The notes under the pieces: generated by a model
What the model was told of the DNA's origin: nothing
Database searches by the model: none
Seen by the model: only the letters and a program-made list of their open reading frames with translations
NCBI GenBank assembly: GCA_963662865.1
Contig: OY759969.1
Location: forward strand, 2,232,001-2,296,000
Direction of reading: 5' to 3'
Length of the DNA: 64,000 nt
Source: JAJDYQ01 sp963662865
Lineage (GTDB): Bacteria > Pseudomonadota > Gammaproteobacteria > JAJDYQ01
Position numbers and translations under genes: made by a program
Part shown: positions 42,228-52,086 of the stretch, one piece after another
How positions within the stretch are numbered: the stretch's first letter is position 1
How the letters are laid out: the number at the start of each line of letters is the position of its first letter

Positions 42228-42556
42228 TATATCACCTCCATTTGCTTTATATTCAGCTCTTCACCTGCAATACAGGTGATTTTTCTAGATCCACACTGAC
42301 ATATGCCGGCCAGCTGTTTTATAGTGAATTGATTATTGCAATCATTGCATTTTGCCAGTCCTTCTATCTCAATAATTTCCAGTCCAGCACTCTCCAGTAC
42401 CGTATTTTTAGAACAAACATCAAAACAGAACCGGATCGCATCCGGCATAACTGCAGAAAGCCTTCCGATTTCTAATGTAACGCTGTTTACTATCTTCTTT
42501 CCAGCGTGCTCACTGACAATCGCTACAATGTTCTTTGTTATCCCCATTTCGTGCAT
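42227..42556 (-). CDS. hypA: Hydrogenase nickel chaperone HypA
   Basis: A 109-residue metallochaperone. MHEMGITKNIVAIV gives the nickel-binding N-terminus (His2), and a zinc ribbon follows: CNDCNNQF and then CQCGS. The second pair is CxC where most HypA have CxxC, a small departure. It works with HypB. It is spaced 67 bases from hypE and overlaps hypB, consistent with one operon. Confidence 0.95.
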   Translation of the reverse strand: MHEMGITKNIVAIVSEHAGKKIVNSVTLEIGRLSAVMPDAIRFCFDVCSKNTVLESAGLEIIEIEGLAKCNDCNNQFTIKQLAGICQCGSRKITCIAGEELNIKQMEVI

Positions 42557-42623
42557 AACAATTAATCAAGCCTCCAAGTTATCCGGTGACCTGACAAAAG
42601 CTGTAATTCGGGTAGTGCGTTCA

Positions 42624-43682
42624 TCAGCAAATCCTTGGTAGCTGCTCACCAATCAGCATATCTACGATTCTATCACCACCAAAACCTGTCTTTAACACAA
42701 CACGATCCGCCGGGCTGACCGTAACACGACCTATCACTGCTCCATGATTACCCGCAGGGTTATTCAGCATCACATCCAGAATTTCACTGGCATGATGTTC
42801 CGGAACTATGGTTACTATTTTTCCCTCATTGGCCAGATATAGCGGGTCCAGCCCAAGGATTTCACACATGCCACGGACTTCATCACGAATAGGAATCGCG
42901 GATTCATCAATTTCTATGCCTACATGGCTTGATTCGGCAAACTCATTAAGTACGGCAGCGATTCCTCCTCTTGTAGCATCGCGCATACAACGTACATCCG
43001 GGCATACAAGCAACATATCATGTACAAGCCTGTTTAATGGTTGACAATCGGTCTTGATGGTATTTTCCAAAGACAGTTCACCACGTGCATCAACTATCGC
43101 AGCGCCATGATCGCCAATGAATCCATTAATCAGAATGATATCTCCAGGATTTGCCTGATTGGCTTGAATGTTGACGTTTTCCGGGATGACACCAATTCCC
43201 GATGTATTGATGAACAATTTGTCAGCGGCATTTTTATGAACAACTTTTGTATCACCTGTCACGATATGAACTCCAATATCATCTGCAGTAGTTTTCATTG
43301 AAGCCGCGATTTCTCTTAATGTATTAACAGATAAACCTTCTTCAATAATCATTCCACAGGCGATGTAGAGTGGTCTGGCACCACCGACAGCCAGATCATT
43401 GACTGTTCCGGTAATGGCAAGCTTGCCGATATCGCCGCCCGGAAAAAATAATGGATCAACTACATATGAATCTGTCGTCATTGCTAGCCGATCACCATAT
43501 CTGAGGATATTTTCAATATCAAAGCGCGCCTGATCTTCAAGACTATCGAGGTATTCATTATCGAAAGTGCTGACAAATACATCCTCAATTAAATCGCGCA
43601 TCGCTTTACCGCCGCTACCATGAGCGAGAGTTATATTATCAGCGTTGAGTGTGCGCCTTTTAATATTGACAGCATCGTTCAT
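42624..43682 (-). CDS. hypE: Hydrogenase maturation protein HypE
   Basis: A 352-residue enzyme that dehydrates the S-carboxamide on its C-terminal Cys to a cyanide ligand. AHGSGGKAMRDLIEDVF, DSYVVDPLFFPGGDIGKLAI, GTVNDLAVGGARP and VTGDTKVVHK are the AIR synthase-like ATP-binding signatures. The essential end PRIC is intact. Start overlaps the hypD stop (ATGA). Confidence 0.97.
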   Translation of the reverse strand: MNDAVNIKRRTLNADNITLAHGSGGKAMRDLIEDVFVSTFDNEYLDSLEDQARFDIENILRYGDRLAMTTDSYVVDPLFFPGGDIGKLAITGTVNDLAVGGARPLYIACGMIIEEGLSVNTLREIAASMKTTADDIGVHIVTGDTKVVHKNAADKLFINTSGIGVIPENVNIQANQANPGDIILINGFIGDHGAAIVDARGELSLENTIKTDCQPLNRLVHDMLLVCPDVRCMRDATRGGIAAVLNEFAESSHVGIEIDESAIPIRDEVRGMCEILGLDPLYLANEGKIVTIVPEHHASEILDVMLNNPAGNHGAVIGRVTVSPADRVVLKTGFGGDRIVDMLIGEQLPRIC

Positions 43683-44830
43683 GTAGCCGCCTCTTTTTGT
43701 GTGCGTTTCTGAATCAGCTCAGGAAGATTCCCAAAATTATAATATGCGGCACAGGCGCCTTCTGATGAAACCATTAACGCGCCTATTGGAGATTCGGGAG
43801 AACAGCTTGTCCCAAACACTTTACACTCCCATGGCCGGATCGATCCTTTAAGAACCTCACCACACTGACAGGATTTCGGGTCAGCAATCTTTAAATTTGG
43901 GACGGAAAATTTGCGTTCTGCATCATACTGGGCATATTCATCTTTCATGCGGACCCCTGAATGATCTATCGATCCAAGTCCTCGCCACTCAAAAAACTCA
44001 CGGAGTGTAAAAACTTTATTGATAGCATCTAATCCTGTCGAATTTCCATCAGATGGAGCGATGCGTGTGTATTGATTCTCTACTTCGGTACGCGATTCAG
44101 CTATTTGTTTAACGACCATCCAGATAGACTGTAAAATATCCAGTGGCTCAAAGCCGGTAACAACAATTGGCTTATTATATGTCTCGGCAACAAAATCAAA
44201 TGGACGCTCACCAACAACCATGCTGACATGGCCTGGAGCTAAAAAGCCATCAATTTTCATATCAGGCGAGTCAAGAATCGCCTTGATTGTCGGCACCGTA
44301 GTAATGTGGTTACAGAATAGTGAAAAATTCTCGATACCTTCTGTTTTAGCCTGTAAAACAGTAAGCGCAGTACTTGGCATGGTAGTTTCAAATCCCAGGG
44401 CAAAGAAGATAATTTGTTTGTCCGGATGCTTCCTTGCCAGCGCCAGTGCGTCCAGCGGTGAATAAGTCATACGTATATCAGCACCATCAGCTTTTGCTTG
44501 GAGCAAGCTCTTTCTCGATCCGGGCACTCGCATGGCATCTCCAAATGTTGTGAATATGACATCCAGACGTTCTGCGAGGGCAACACAATCATCAACACGT
44601 CCCATTGGCAGCACACAAACAGGGCAGCCGGGGCCATGTACCAGTTCAATATCTCCGGGCAGCATTTGTTCGATTCCGTAGCGAAATATCGTGTGCGTAT
44701 GCCCACCACAAAATTCCATGATCTGCAATGGTTTTTGTTTGGTGTCAGCTAATGTAGCTACTAGCTTTTGAATCTGATCAATGAGCACTCTGGCTTTCTT
44801 TGGGTCTCGAAATTCATCAACATATTTCAT
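43679..44830 (-). CDS. hypD: Hydrogenase maturation protein HypD
   Basis: A 383-residue scaffold for assembly of the Fe(CN)2CO centre. It has CGGHTHTIFRYGIEQMLP (near 41), GPGCPVCVLPMGRVDDC, FGDAMRVPGS, LGFETTMPS and a C-terminal [4Fe-4S] region with DPKSCQCGEVLKGSIRPWEC and GTSCSPESPIGALMVSSEGAC. Length is normal. It overlaps neighbours on both sides. Confidence 0.97.
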   Translation of the reverse strand: MKYVDEFRDPKKARVLIDQIQKLVATLADTKQKPLQIMEFCGGHTHTIFRYGIEQMLPGDIELVHGPGCPVCVLPMGRVDDCVALAERLDVIFTTFGDAMRVPGSRKSLLQAKADGADIRMTYSPLDALALARKHPDKQIIFFALGFETTMPSTALTVLQAKTEGIENFSLFCNHITTVPTIKAILDSPDMKIDGFLAPGHVSMVVGERPFDFVAETYNKPIVVTGFEPLDILQSIWMVVKQIAESRTEVENQYTRIAPSDGNSTGLDAINKVFTLREFFEWRGLGSIDHSGVRMKDEYAQYDAERKFSVPNLKIADPKSCQCGEVLKGSIRPWECKVFGTSCSPESPIGALMVSSEGACAAYYNFGNLPELIQKRTQKEAAT

Positions 44831-45519
44831 TGTACCGCTCCGAGTTTGCCTCTGTTGTCAGCGAGCAGGGTATGCACCAGATCCCAGAGTATATGGTAAC
44901 ATGAAACATGCACCTCCTGAACTCTATGTATGGAATCAGTCTCGACAACAAGGCAATGATCAAGATAACCGCTGATCATCATTTCGCCGCCATTACCGCC
45001 CGCCATGCCGAGGTTTATCAATCCTGTTTCCCGGCCCTTGGCAAAAGCAGCCAATAAATTTTCAGAGTTTCCTGAAGTCGAAAATCCGAATAGCCCATCA
45101 CCTTTCCGGGCGTGAGCCTCCAACTGTCGAACGAAAATATGCTTGATGCCAACATCATTACCAACTGCGCTAATCATGGCTGTGTCCGTACATAAGTTAA
45201 CTGTAGGCAATGCCGGTCTCCCTGTAGTAATCGGATGTTGAAACTCAACGCTGAAATGAGCGGCGTCGCAGCTTGACCCGCCATTACCCATAACGTAAAC
45301 CCTGTTGCTATTCCGGTAGATTTCTGCAATGGCTACTGCCATATCAACGAGCGCCTGAGTATTTTTTTCAAAAAAACGCTGTTTTTCATCGACACTGTGT
45401 TTGGCTTTCAAGCGCACTGAATCAAGTAATGCCTTATTTTCAGACACAGCATCTTTCTTTCCTCCATGAAGGAAAGGGTACAGGTTTTCCAATGGCTTGT
45501 TGTCTATTCCCATCATCAA
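44827..45519 (-). CDS. SIS-domain protein (GmhA-like) inside the hyp operon
   Basis: A 230-residue protein with a sugar isomerase fold: RVYVMGNGGSSCDAAHFSVE near residue 74, DTAMISAVGNDVGIKHIFVR, LFGFSTSGNSENLLAAFAKG and EVHVSCYHILWDLVHTLLAD. It resembles phosphoheptose isomerase GmhA. Similar SIS genes sit in hyp operons of other bacteria with group 2a hydrogenases, so a role in maturation or regulation is inferred. It overlaps hypC and hypD by 4 bases each. Confidence 0.85.
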   Translation of the reverse strand: MMMGIDNKPLENLYPFLHGGKKDAVSENKALLDSVRLKAKHSVDEKQRFFEKNTQALVDMAVAIAEIYRNSNRVYVMGNGGSSCDAAHFSVEFQHPITTGRPALPTVNLCTDTAMISAVGNDVGIKHIFVRQLEAHARKGDGLFGFSTSGNSENLLAAFAKGRETGLINLGMAGGNGGEMMISGYLDHCLVVETDSIHRVQEVHVSCYHILWDLVHTLLADNRGKLGAVQ

Positions 45520-45797
45520 GCTATCGCTGATTCTTTCATTGCCTTTATCTCTTCCTGTGCTTCGCCAAGCTCACTCAACAAGACAAGTGTTTTTGCGGCT
45601 TCTTCAGGATTGATTCGACTCATTGCAAACCCGACATGCACCAATACCCAATCACCGATACAGGATTCGACTGGATGCGCATCATCAACAATACATGCAA
45701 TGTTCACGGGCCTTCTAACGCCAGCAACATCTACCTTCGCTAACTTTTTCCCCCGATCAATAATTTCGACAATTTCACCAGGTATACCTAAACACAT
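45516..45797 (-). CDS. hypC: Hydrogenase chaperone HypC
   Basis: A 93-residue HypC/HupF-family chaperone: it starts MCLGIPGEIVEI with the essential Cys2 and contains CIGDWVLVHVGFAMSRINPE. It carries the iron precursor with HypD to the large-subunit precursor. It lies three bases after hypF. Length and motifs are standard. Confidence 0.96.
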   Translation of the reverse strand: MCLGIPGEIVEIIDRGKKLAKVDVAGVRRPVNIACIVDDAHPVESCIGDWVLVHVGFAMSRINPEEAAKTLVLLSELGEAQEEIKAMKESAIA

Positions 45798-45800
45798 AAG

Positions 45801-48287
45801 TTAAATCCTCCGAAAGGAATTTTGTTGAGCCAGCCCAATGATCGCCTGACCGAGCGATATACAACCATCATTTGCTGGTGTAGCACTATGACTGAGTACC
45901 CGATAATCCATAGCATCCAAATGTTTATGAACTTCTTCAAACAGCACCTTGTTTTGAAAAACGCCACCAGATAGCACAATAGTATCCGTTATACGTTCTT
46001 CATCTCGAACGGTAATACGTTTAACCATCTCCGCGATACCTTTTGCCAAGCCACGATGAAAGCGTGCAGACATAACGCCTTTAGGCGTTTTCAGTATTAA
46101 ATCTCCCAAAACCGCCTGCCACATCGCCAATGGTTCTATGTAGGGTATATCGGTATGACCTAATCGAGGCGCTGCAAAGGGATAGATTAATGATTCATGC
46201 TCTTTTTCCAAGGCATCCCTGTCTATAATGGATTCCAATTGTATTGCTGCTTCTCCTTCATGATTGACCGAATCACGACAAATACCTATTGCCGCAGCAA
46301 ACGCATCGAATAGCCGCCCGCAGGAACTGGCGAGCGGAGAATTCATGCCTGTCTCTAGCATTTGATTAAATGTCTTGAGTGGCTTGGATTCCAGATAATG
46401 AATCAGATCAAGTTCTGCAAAGTTTATTTTTAATTGATCCCAGCCCAGTTCGGCCATCAAATGAGCATAAGTGTTACGCCAAGGTTCTCGCATGGCCATT
46501 GATCCGCCAAGCATTGCGACAGGTTTGAATGTTGCCAGTCGTTGATATGAGCAGTAGTCCGCATAAAGAAATTCACCACCCCATAGCTCATCATTATCCC
46601 CAAATCCTAAGCCATCAAGCACTATGCCCAGTACCTTTCCACCACCAAATGGCCACTGATTTTCTGCAAGGCAAGCAGCAAGATGTGCATGATGATGCTG
46701 CACTTCAATTAATTTTCGTTTTCCATGATTAGCCATTTCCCGGCCAATTTTTCCGGATATATATTCCGGATGACGATCAATGACCACGTACTCGGAATCA
46801 TGATCAAACAGTTTCTGATATAATGTCAGATTGTACTGATAATCATCGAGTGTAGCAGCGTCTTCCAGATCTCCTATGTGCTGAGATAGTACAAGCCGAC
46901 CATCTTTTATTAAGCAAAAGGTATTCTTTAATTCTCCACCCATCGCCAGTAAGTCGCTTGCATCCTTAAAGCCGGATGGCAAAGACAGCGGTGCAGGCGC
47001 GTAGCCTCTGGAGCGTCTTAAAAGGCGAGGTTTGTCGGCAATTATACGGACTACAGAATCATCTACCCGGTTAACAATTTCTCGATCATGCCACAGGACA
47101 AAATCTGCCATTCCAGTAAGCCTGTCAACTGCATCATTATTTGAGATACATTGAGGCTCGTCAGATAAATTCGCAGATGTCAAAACGATTGGGCGATTCA
47201 TACGTTTTAATAACAGATGGTGTAAAGGCGTATAAGGAAGCATGAAACCATATAACTCAACACCGGGTGATATTTGTGTTGAAACTGGTTTCAGATCAAT
47301 TGCACGCTCGCCATGTTTTTCACCGAATTTTCTTGCGTGATCTTCGAGAAGCTGATTTTTTTTCTGTAATAAAACAATAGGTGCTTCAAGGCTTACAAGC
47401 AGGCTTTCTTCCTCTGATGAAACATGTGCATATCGTTTGATAATATCAACGTCTCTGGCCATAAGTGCGAAAGGCTTGCTAAATCGTTTTTTTGCTTGTC
47501 TTAAACGAATCACTATCCTGTCATTGGTGGCATCACAAGCCAGATGAAAACCTCCAATCCCTTTGATAGCTATGATTTCCCCTGATTGTAGCAAGGTGCA
47601 TGCTGCATCAATATCATCCAGTTGACTCAGTGCTTCGAGACATACGGGTTTGCCATCAAACCTTTCAAGCTTTACTGCCGGACCACAGTCATAACATGCA
47701 TTGGGTTGAGCATGAAACCTTCTATCTTTCGGGTTTTTATATTCAGACTCGCAGGATTGACAGAGGGCATATTCCGACATGGCTGTATTCTGGCGATCAT
47801 AAGGCGCATTTCGGATGATAGAAAAGCGCGGCCCGCAATGTGTGCAATTCGTTAATGCATAACGAAAACGATGATTAAATGGATTTCTTATATCCTCAAT
47901 ACATTCCGGACATGTTGCGGCATCAGGACTGATGCAGGTATGCATAGCCCCTTCTACGCTTTCAACAATAAAAAAACCGGTATAAGCCACGGGATCGGGC
48001 GTTACAGTGCATCGAATTTCATGAATTTTAGCAAGTGGAGGTGGTGTATCTTCAATATGGCATATAAATAATTCGACGTCTCTCTGTTTTCCGCATATAT
48101 CAATTTCTACCCCAGAAGAGTCATTTCTCACCTGCCCTGCCAGATTAAACTGATGCGCAAGATTCCATATAAATGGCCTGAATCCCACACCCTGGACAAT
48201 ACCCTTTACCTGTATATGAGCATTGATACCGGCTTCGCCATCAATAACTTTCCGTGAATTAATCGTCATGGCTCTCGGAGTGCTCAT
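45801..48287 (-). CDS. hypF: Carbamoyltransferase HypF
   Basis: Starting at ATG 48287, which overlaps the NHL-gene stop, the product is 828 residues. It transfers the carbamoyl group from carbamoyl phosphate to HypE. Domains: acylphosphatase (VKGIVQGVGFRPFIWNLAHQ), two zinc fingers (CPECIEDIRN...CTHCGP and CQSCESEYKN...CYDCGP), a YrdC-like domain (IIAIKGIGGFHLACDAT) and a Kae1-like domain (VEVQHHHAHLAACLAENQWP, LDGLGFGDND, SGGVFQN). The longer frame to 48392 is not needed. Confidence 0.95.
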   Translation of the reverse strand: MSTPRAMTINSRKVIDGEAGINAHIQVKGIVQGVGFRPFIWNLAHQFNLAGQVRNDSSGVEIDICGKQRDVELFICHIEDTPPPLAKIHEIRCTVTPDPVAYTGFFIVESVEGAMHTCISPDAATCPECIEDIRNPFNHRFRYALTNCTHCGPRFSIIRNAPYDRQNTAMSEYALCQSCESEYKNPKDRRFHAQPNACYDCGPAVKLERFDGKPVCLEALSQLDDIDAACTLLQSGEIIAIKGIGGFHLACDATNDRIVIRLRQAKKRFSKPFALMARDVDIIKRYAHVSSEEESLLVSLEAPIVLLQKKNQLLEDHARKFGEKHGERAIDLKPVSTQISPGVELYGFMLPYTPLHHLLLKRMNRPIVLTSANLSDEPQCISNNDAVDRLTGMADFVLWHDREIVNRVDDSVVRIIADKPRLLRRSRGYAPAPLSLPSGFKDASDLLAMGGELKNTFCLIKDGRLVLSQHIGDLEDAATLDDYQYNLTLYQKLFDHDSEYVVIDRHPEYISGKIGREMANHGKRKLIEVQHHHAHLAACLAENQWPFGGGKVLGIVLDGLGFGDNDELWGGEFLYADYCSYQRLATFKPVAMLGGSMAMREPWRNTYAHLMAELGWDQLKINFAELDLIHYLESKPLKTFNQMLETGMNSPLASSCGRLFDAFAAAIGICRDSVNHEGEAAIQLESIIDRDALEKEHESLIYPFAAPRLGHTDIPYIEPLAMWQAVLGDLILKTPKGVMSARFHRGLAKGIAEMVKRITVRDEERITDTIVLSGGVFQNKVLFEEVHKHLDAMDYRVLSHSATPANDGCISLGQAIIGLAQQNSFRRI

Positions 48288-49498
48288 AAAGCCAATTTCC
48301 ATAAACTGACACGATTGTTTCCTGAATCGGAAATTACTGCGATGTCGTCTGTTATCTGGATGCCATAGGGCCAACAGAAACTGTCTGCACACGCAGGCTG
48401 CCAGCGATTATCTCCTTTCTCATGGAAATTTATCTGGCCGGACAAAGCTCGGGCGCTGGCATTAGTTTGCAGGTCGTCGATATGCCAAGCGATAAGCCTT
48501 GAACTGGCTGTATCAGCCGCGACCAGCCAGTCATCATGGCTTGCTATGGCATAAGGCATATTTAGCGTATTGGCGCGTGGCCAGTACAACGACTGATTAT
48601 GATCAACATTGTTTGCATCAGATTGACCAAGAATATAATCACAAGGTGCTCCATCAATGTCCGGAATGCCTTCCCATACCATGATTCGATTATTGCCCGC
48701 ATCGGATATACACAAGTGCCCCTTCCAGCAGGCAATATCATGCGGCCACCGCATGCTCATTGCAGTGGGAGTAGAGCCTGCATTTTCACTACGCTCTGAA
48801 AAATCAGTCTGTCCCAGTACCCTGTCAGCAGGCTGACCATTGATTGAAGGAATCCGGTCCCAAATCAGGACACGACGATTTTCAGAATCCGCAACCATGA
48901 GGCGATTATTGATACATGAGATACCATACGGCCAGTGGAAACTATCAGCTTTTGCTTCATCTCTTAAACCGTGATTCGCCTGGTCAGATACAAAATCGTT
49001 TTGACCTATAACGATATCAGCAGGCACATTATTATCTTCAGGCAGATCATTCCAGATAAGCACTCTATGATTCCAAGCATCCGCAACGGCCATACCATTG
49101 CCACAAAGACTGATACCAGTTGGCACATTCAGTGTTGCAGAGCCTACGCTGCCTTGAGCGTTTCTACCCTCGCGATGGAAATCTGGCTGACCAATGACCC
49201 AATCCGCCGGGGCTTGATCTGACTCTGGCAGCGTTTTCCAGCCGAGCAGACGATGATGTCCTGTATCGCTAACCCATAGCGGGCCTGAAGGATGAATTAA
49301 GGCTGCGCCACGAGGTCCAAAACATGTTGATGTATCGGGTATTACGCTGTCGCTTATAAGAGGTGGAATCCGATCAGAACCTATAACGGAAAAAGGTTCT
49401 TCATGCAGTAACGGGATGTGCGGAACAGATTCGGCTTCTTCAACTTTTAAGGCTGGATGTGGCTTAACTGCCAGACTGATATGCTGTATGCTACTCAC
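48284..49498 (-). CDS. NHL-repeat protein of the hydrogenase locus
   Basis: A 404-residue soluble protein made of repeated NHL-type blades, each around 55-60 residues: GPLWVSDTGHHRLLGWKTLP, GNGMAVADAWNHRVLIWNDL, NNRLMVADSENRRVLIWDRI, GHLCISDAGNNRIMVWEGIP and DIAVISDSGNNRVSLWKL, with interleaved VIGQPDFH/VLGQTDFS motifs. No signal peptide. NHL proteins are seen beside group 2a-type hydrogenases in several phyla; an interaction or assembly role is likely but unproven. Confidence 0.88.
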   Translation of the reverse strand: MSSIQHISLAVKPHPALKVEEAESVPHIPLLHEEPFSVIGSDRIPPLISDSVIPDTSTCFGPRGAALIHPSGPLWVSDTGHHRLLGWKTLPESDQAPADWVIGQPDFHREGRNAQGSVGSATLNVPTGISLCGNGMAVADAWNHRVLIWNDLPEDNNVPADIVIGQNDFVSDQANHGLRDEAKADSFHWPYGISCINNRLMVADSENRRVLIWDRIPSINGQPADRVLGQTDFSERSENAGSTPTAMSMRWPHDIACWKGHLCISDAGNNRIMVWEGIPDIDGAPCDYILGQSDANNVDHNQSLYWPRANTLNMPYAIASHDDWLVAADTASSRLIAWHIDDLQTNASARALSGQINFHEKGDNRWQPACADSFCWPYGIQITDDIAVISDSGNNRVSLWKLAL

Positions 49499-50385
49499 AG
49501 CAGTTTAACCTCAACACGGTCTTTCATAACACGCACTGCATGAGTTTCGAGTTGAACTTCAGGCGCAGTAAGACACTCGCCTGTTTTTAATAGATACTCG
49601 AATAGATGGTGCGGACATATCAGAATCCCATCTTTGACTTCTCCCATGTCCATAGGCATGCCAAGGTGGGCGCAGGCATTTTCAAAACAACTCACTTCAT
49701 CATCAACACGACTCAAAATGATGGAATGGCCGGCAACTACAACAACCTTAATATTGTTTTCAGGAATATCCTCGTAGCCACAAGCATAAACCCAGCCCCT
49801 ATCTTCTACTCTAGCAAAAGGACTGACAAAACTTACTGTCACCACGCCATCCGCTGGCTGTGCTGTAACACCGCCTTTGGCTTTAATTATACTGGTTATC
49901 TCCGGGCAGTGCTCCTTAATCGCTTTTTCTACACCTTCCTGTAGCGTCAAACCAGAAGCGGGGCAACCATCACAGGCACCCACGAGCCTTACGGTAACTG
50001 TATTCGGTGGAACGATATCGACAAGCTCTACATCGCCGCCATGGCTTTGTAGATATGGCCTGACTGACTCCAGGGCCGCTTCTACCCTTTCGTCGAGAGA
50101 TGCCTTTACGATATTCAGGTGCCTGAAGACAGCATAAACCGCTTCATCCTGCATCAAGTCGTGCAAAATTGAACTGGCATTATCATCCTCGCGCAGTGCA
50201 CGAATCATTCTTACTAAAGCCTCCCGGTGAAGTGCATCAATCCCTTTTTTCAGGGCATGGACTGTTTGTTGATGCTGTTCATCCCATGTGGCAATAAGCG
50301 CATCCAGTGCCTGGATATCCTTTAATAACTGATCAAGTGCAGGAATCGCTTGTTCTTCACCAATAGATTGAGCAGCTTGAGACAT
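49495..50385 (-). CDS. NifU-like/Rieske fusion protein
   Basis: A 296-residue protein with three parts: a helical N-terminus, a NifU C-terminal domain (about 98-165; GACDGCPASGLTLQ with Cys138/Cys141, [4Fe-4S] scaffold) and a Rieske domain (about 195-296; Cys238-x-His240 in CAHLGMPM and Cys257-x2-His260 in ICPHHLFEY, [2Fe-2S]). It is likely an electron-transfer partner or cluster assembly factor for the cytosolic hydrogenase, as the equivalent fusion near other group 2a enzymes. It overlaps the NHL gene by four bases. Confidence 0.87.
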   Translation of the reverse strand: MSQAAQSIGEEQAIPALDQLLKDIQALDALIATWDEQHQQTVHALKKGIDALHREALVRMIRALREDDNASSILHDLMQDEAVYAVFRHLNIVKASLDERVEAALESVRPYLQSHGGDVELVDIVPPNTVTVRLVGACDGCPASGLTLQEGVEKAIKEHCPEITSIIKAKGGVTAQPADGVVTVSFVSPFARVEDRGWVYACGYEDIPENNIKVVVVAGHSIILSRVDDEVSCFENACAHLGMPMDMGEVKDGILICPHHLFEYLLKTGECLTAPEVQLETHAVRVMKDRVEVKLL

Positions 50386-50394
50386 TGAGCTTTC

Positions 50395-50619
50395 CTACCG
50401 ATATTTGAGGTCTTTGAAAAGCCATGGCTGTATTAATCCGCCAATAATACTTGCCACTACTACACCTAACCATAATGTGGCACCCAACTTGACTGCGGCA
50501 ACACATATGATCGCCGTAACAACAATCCCGATAAGGGCTTGCCTGATGACAGATCCAAGATCCTGAAAAAGCTTCCCTTTCCAAAACAGAACAATAGAGT
50601 TCAATAGCATATCAAACAT
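50395..50619 (-). CDS. Small membrane protein of the hydrogenase locus
   Basis: A 74-residue protein with two predicted helices (IRQALIGIVVTAIICVAAVK and LWLGVVVASIIGGLIQPWLF) and an amphipathic N-terminus. No family recognised. It lies between the Rieske fusion and another small membrane protein with 9- and 15-base gaps, so it is part of the operon and may help anchor the hydrogenase to the membrane. That role is inference. Confidence 0.7.
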   Translation of the reverse strand: MFDMLLNSIVLFWKGKLFQDLGSVIRQALIGIVVTAIICVAAVKLGATLWLGVVVASIIGGLIQPWLFKDLKYR

Positions 50620-50634
50620 GCTAACCTGCCCTCA

Positions 50635-50865
50635 TTAAATTAAGATCAAAATGATAATTGCGACCAGCACACCGGGCGCAGCCGCAACCGGACCAAAGAG
50701 GCCACCCATCATTGCTGCAAGCTCTTTCCCCATGTGCTCTGCACCGATCATCATGCCACCAATAGCTCCAGAGCATATCCCTATCACCAGGGCAACGAAA
50801 TACCACAAAATTGCCGTAATCCAGGTAATGTTCCCGGTTACCATGTCGTTCAGTATTGCTTCCAT
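50635..50865 (-). CDS. Small Gly-rich membrane protein of the hydrogenase locus
   Basis: A 76-residue protein with two long hydrophobic segments: AILWYFVALVIGICSGAIGG and GLFGPVAAAPGVLVAIIILI. A His/Met-containing loop (MMIGAEHMGKELAAMMGG) links them. Gly- and Ala-rich helices could pack into a small oligomeric membrane complex. No family recognised. The operon position is the only clue to its function. Confidence 0.7.
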   Translation of the reverse strand: MEAILNDMVTGNITWITAILWYFVALVIGICSGAIGGMMIGAEHMGKELAAMMGGLFGPVAAAPGVLVAIIILILI

Positions 50866-50892
50866 TATTTCCTCACTGAATGAGTTTCAAAA

Positions 50893-51918
50893 CTAGTTAA
50901 TACGTGATTCGCCAAACTCATGTTCCGTTTTGGGCTTGTGGTCTTTCCCACTGCCTAATAACGGCGTTATTTCCCCCAATACTTCATCAATCACCTGACA
51001 TTTGCCGAAGTCACCAAACTGTTGAAAGATGTGTTTAGCCTCGACATAGAGACCATGTGCTGTTTTCGTGTTTTGATGATTACCTTCATTCAGGTCTTCG
51101 GGATTATCAGGAAGATTGAGCAAACAGTTGGCTTTATTTGAGATCGTGTTTGCGTATTCCAGTGGCGTATCTTTCGGGTTTCTGACTTTAAGTGCTTCAT
51201 TATAAGCATCAAGAGCTCGATAGCTGTTTTCGACTGAGTGGCTGCTGGATACATACTGCAAGGCATTGCCCAGATTATTCTGTAGCATGGCATACTCTGA
51301 TGGATTGTCGATAAGGGTAACGACTTCCAAGGCAGACTCAAATGATTGCACAGCCAGTGCTTCCCGCATCTTCCCACGCTCATCTGTCATTGGAATTGAC
51401 AGAAAAGCGGTAGCGAGATTGTTATGTAATATAGCAAATTCAGCGGGATATCGATCTTTGGTAAATATCCTTAAAGCCCTCTGATATGCCGCAATAGCAT
51501 CGGTAATCGGTGCCTGATGAAAGCCTGCAAGAGATTGCAGTGTGAGACCCAGATTCATCTCTGCTTCTGCAACCTCTTCTTCTGTACCATGAGCAGAGAG
51601 AACCGTTAATGCGCTTTGAAGACAGAATAAGGCTTTTTGCAGACTATTAGCATCATCTGAAGGGATGGCCTGATAAGCCGTTCCTTTTCGTGCCTCAATT
51701 CTCGCTTTGAGCAAGTGATCAGACTCGCCGCATAGCTCCCCAGCATGTTCATAGAGAGTAACGGCATCAAGCAACTGCCGCTGGTTTTTGGGCTTTTGCT
51801 GCAGGCCCATGGCAATTTCCATGAGCATTTCAACTTTTTCCTGCCCTGTCGCAGCACTTTCTGCAACCGCATTGAGAGCCTGCTCGTAATGGTGGTCAGT
51901 CACGCTGGTGGTTTTCAC
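50893..51918 (-). CDS. TPR-repeat protein, first gene of the accessory operon
   Basis: A 341-residue helical protein with tandem TPR-like repeats, for instance AEMNLGLTLQSLAGFHQAPI, AILHNNLATAFLSIPMTDER, AMLQNNLGNALQYVSSSHSV and YANTISNKANCLLNLPDNPE, spaced about 46-55 residues apart. No signal peptide. TPR proteins occur in other group 2a hydrogenase loci and probably scaffold complex assembly. It starts 165 bases from the divergent activator gene. The promoter between them is not obvious. Confidence 0.85.
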   Translation of the reverse strand: MKTTSVTDHHYEQALNAVAESAATGQEKVEMLMEIAMGLQQKPKNQRQLLDAVTLYEHAGELCGESDHLLKARIEARKGTAYQAIPSDDANSLQKALFCLQSALTVLSAHGTEEEVAEAEMNLGLTLQSLAGFHQAPITDAIAAYQRALRIFTKDRYPAEFAILHNNLATAFLSIPMTDERGKMREALAVQSFESALEVVTLIDNPSEYAMLQNNLGNALQYVSSSHSVENSYRALDAYNEALKVRNPKDTPLEYANTISNKANCLLNLPDNPEDLNEGNHQNTKTAHGLYVEAKHIFQQFGDFGKCQVIDEVLGEITPLLGSGKDHKPKTEHEFGESRIN

Positions 51919-52086
51919 CCCTTATTCCTCCAATTTTTCTGCATGCCGGTAAAGAGTAGGTGAATATTGATACTTTGTCAACCAGTTTTCATACTGCAAA
52001 CAAAATTTGCATATATCTCTTGATTTTCAGCTAACTATGATCTAATATACAAGCCTGATATACAGATTAAAAACAAAATATACTTG

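Noticed and set aside
42624..43682. Possibility that the hyp set belongs to a periplasmic group 1 hydrogenase
   Set aside because: The small subunit has no Tat signal and both subunits match group 2a-type motifs; no cytochrome b partner gene is present.
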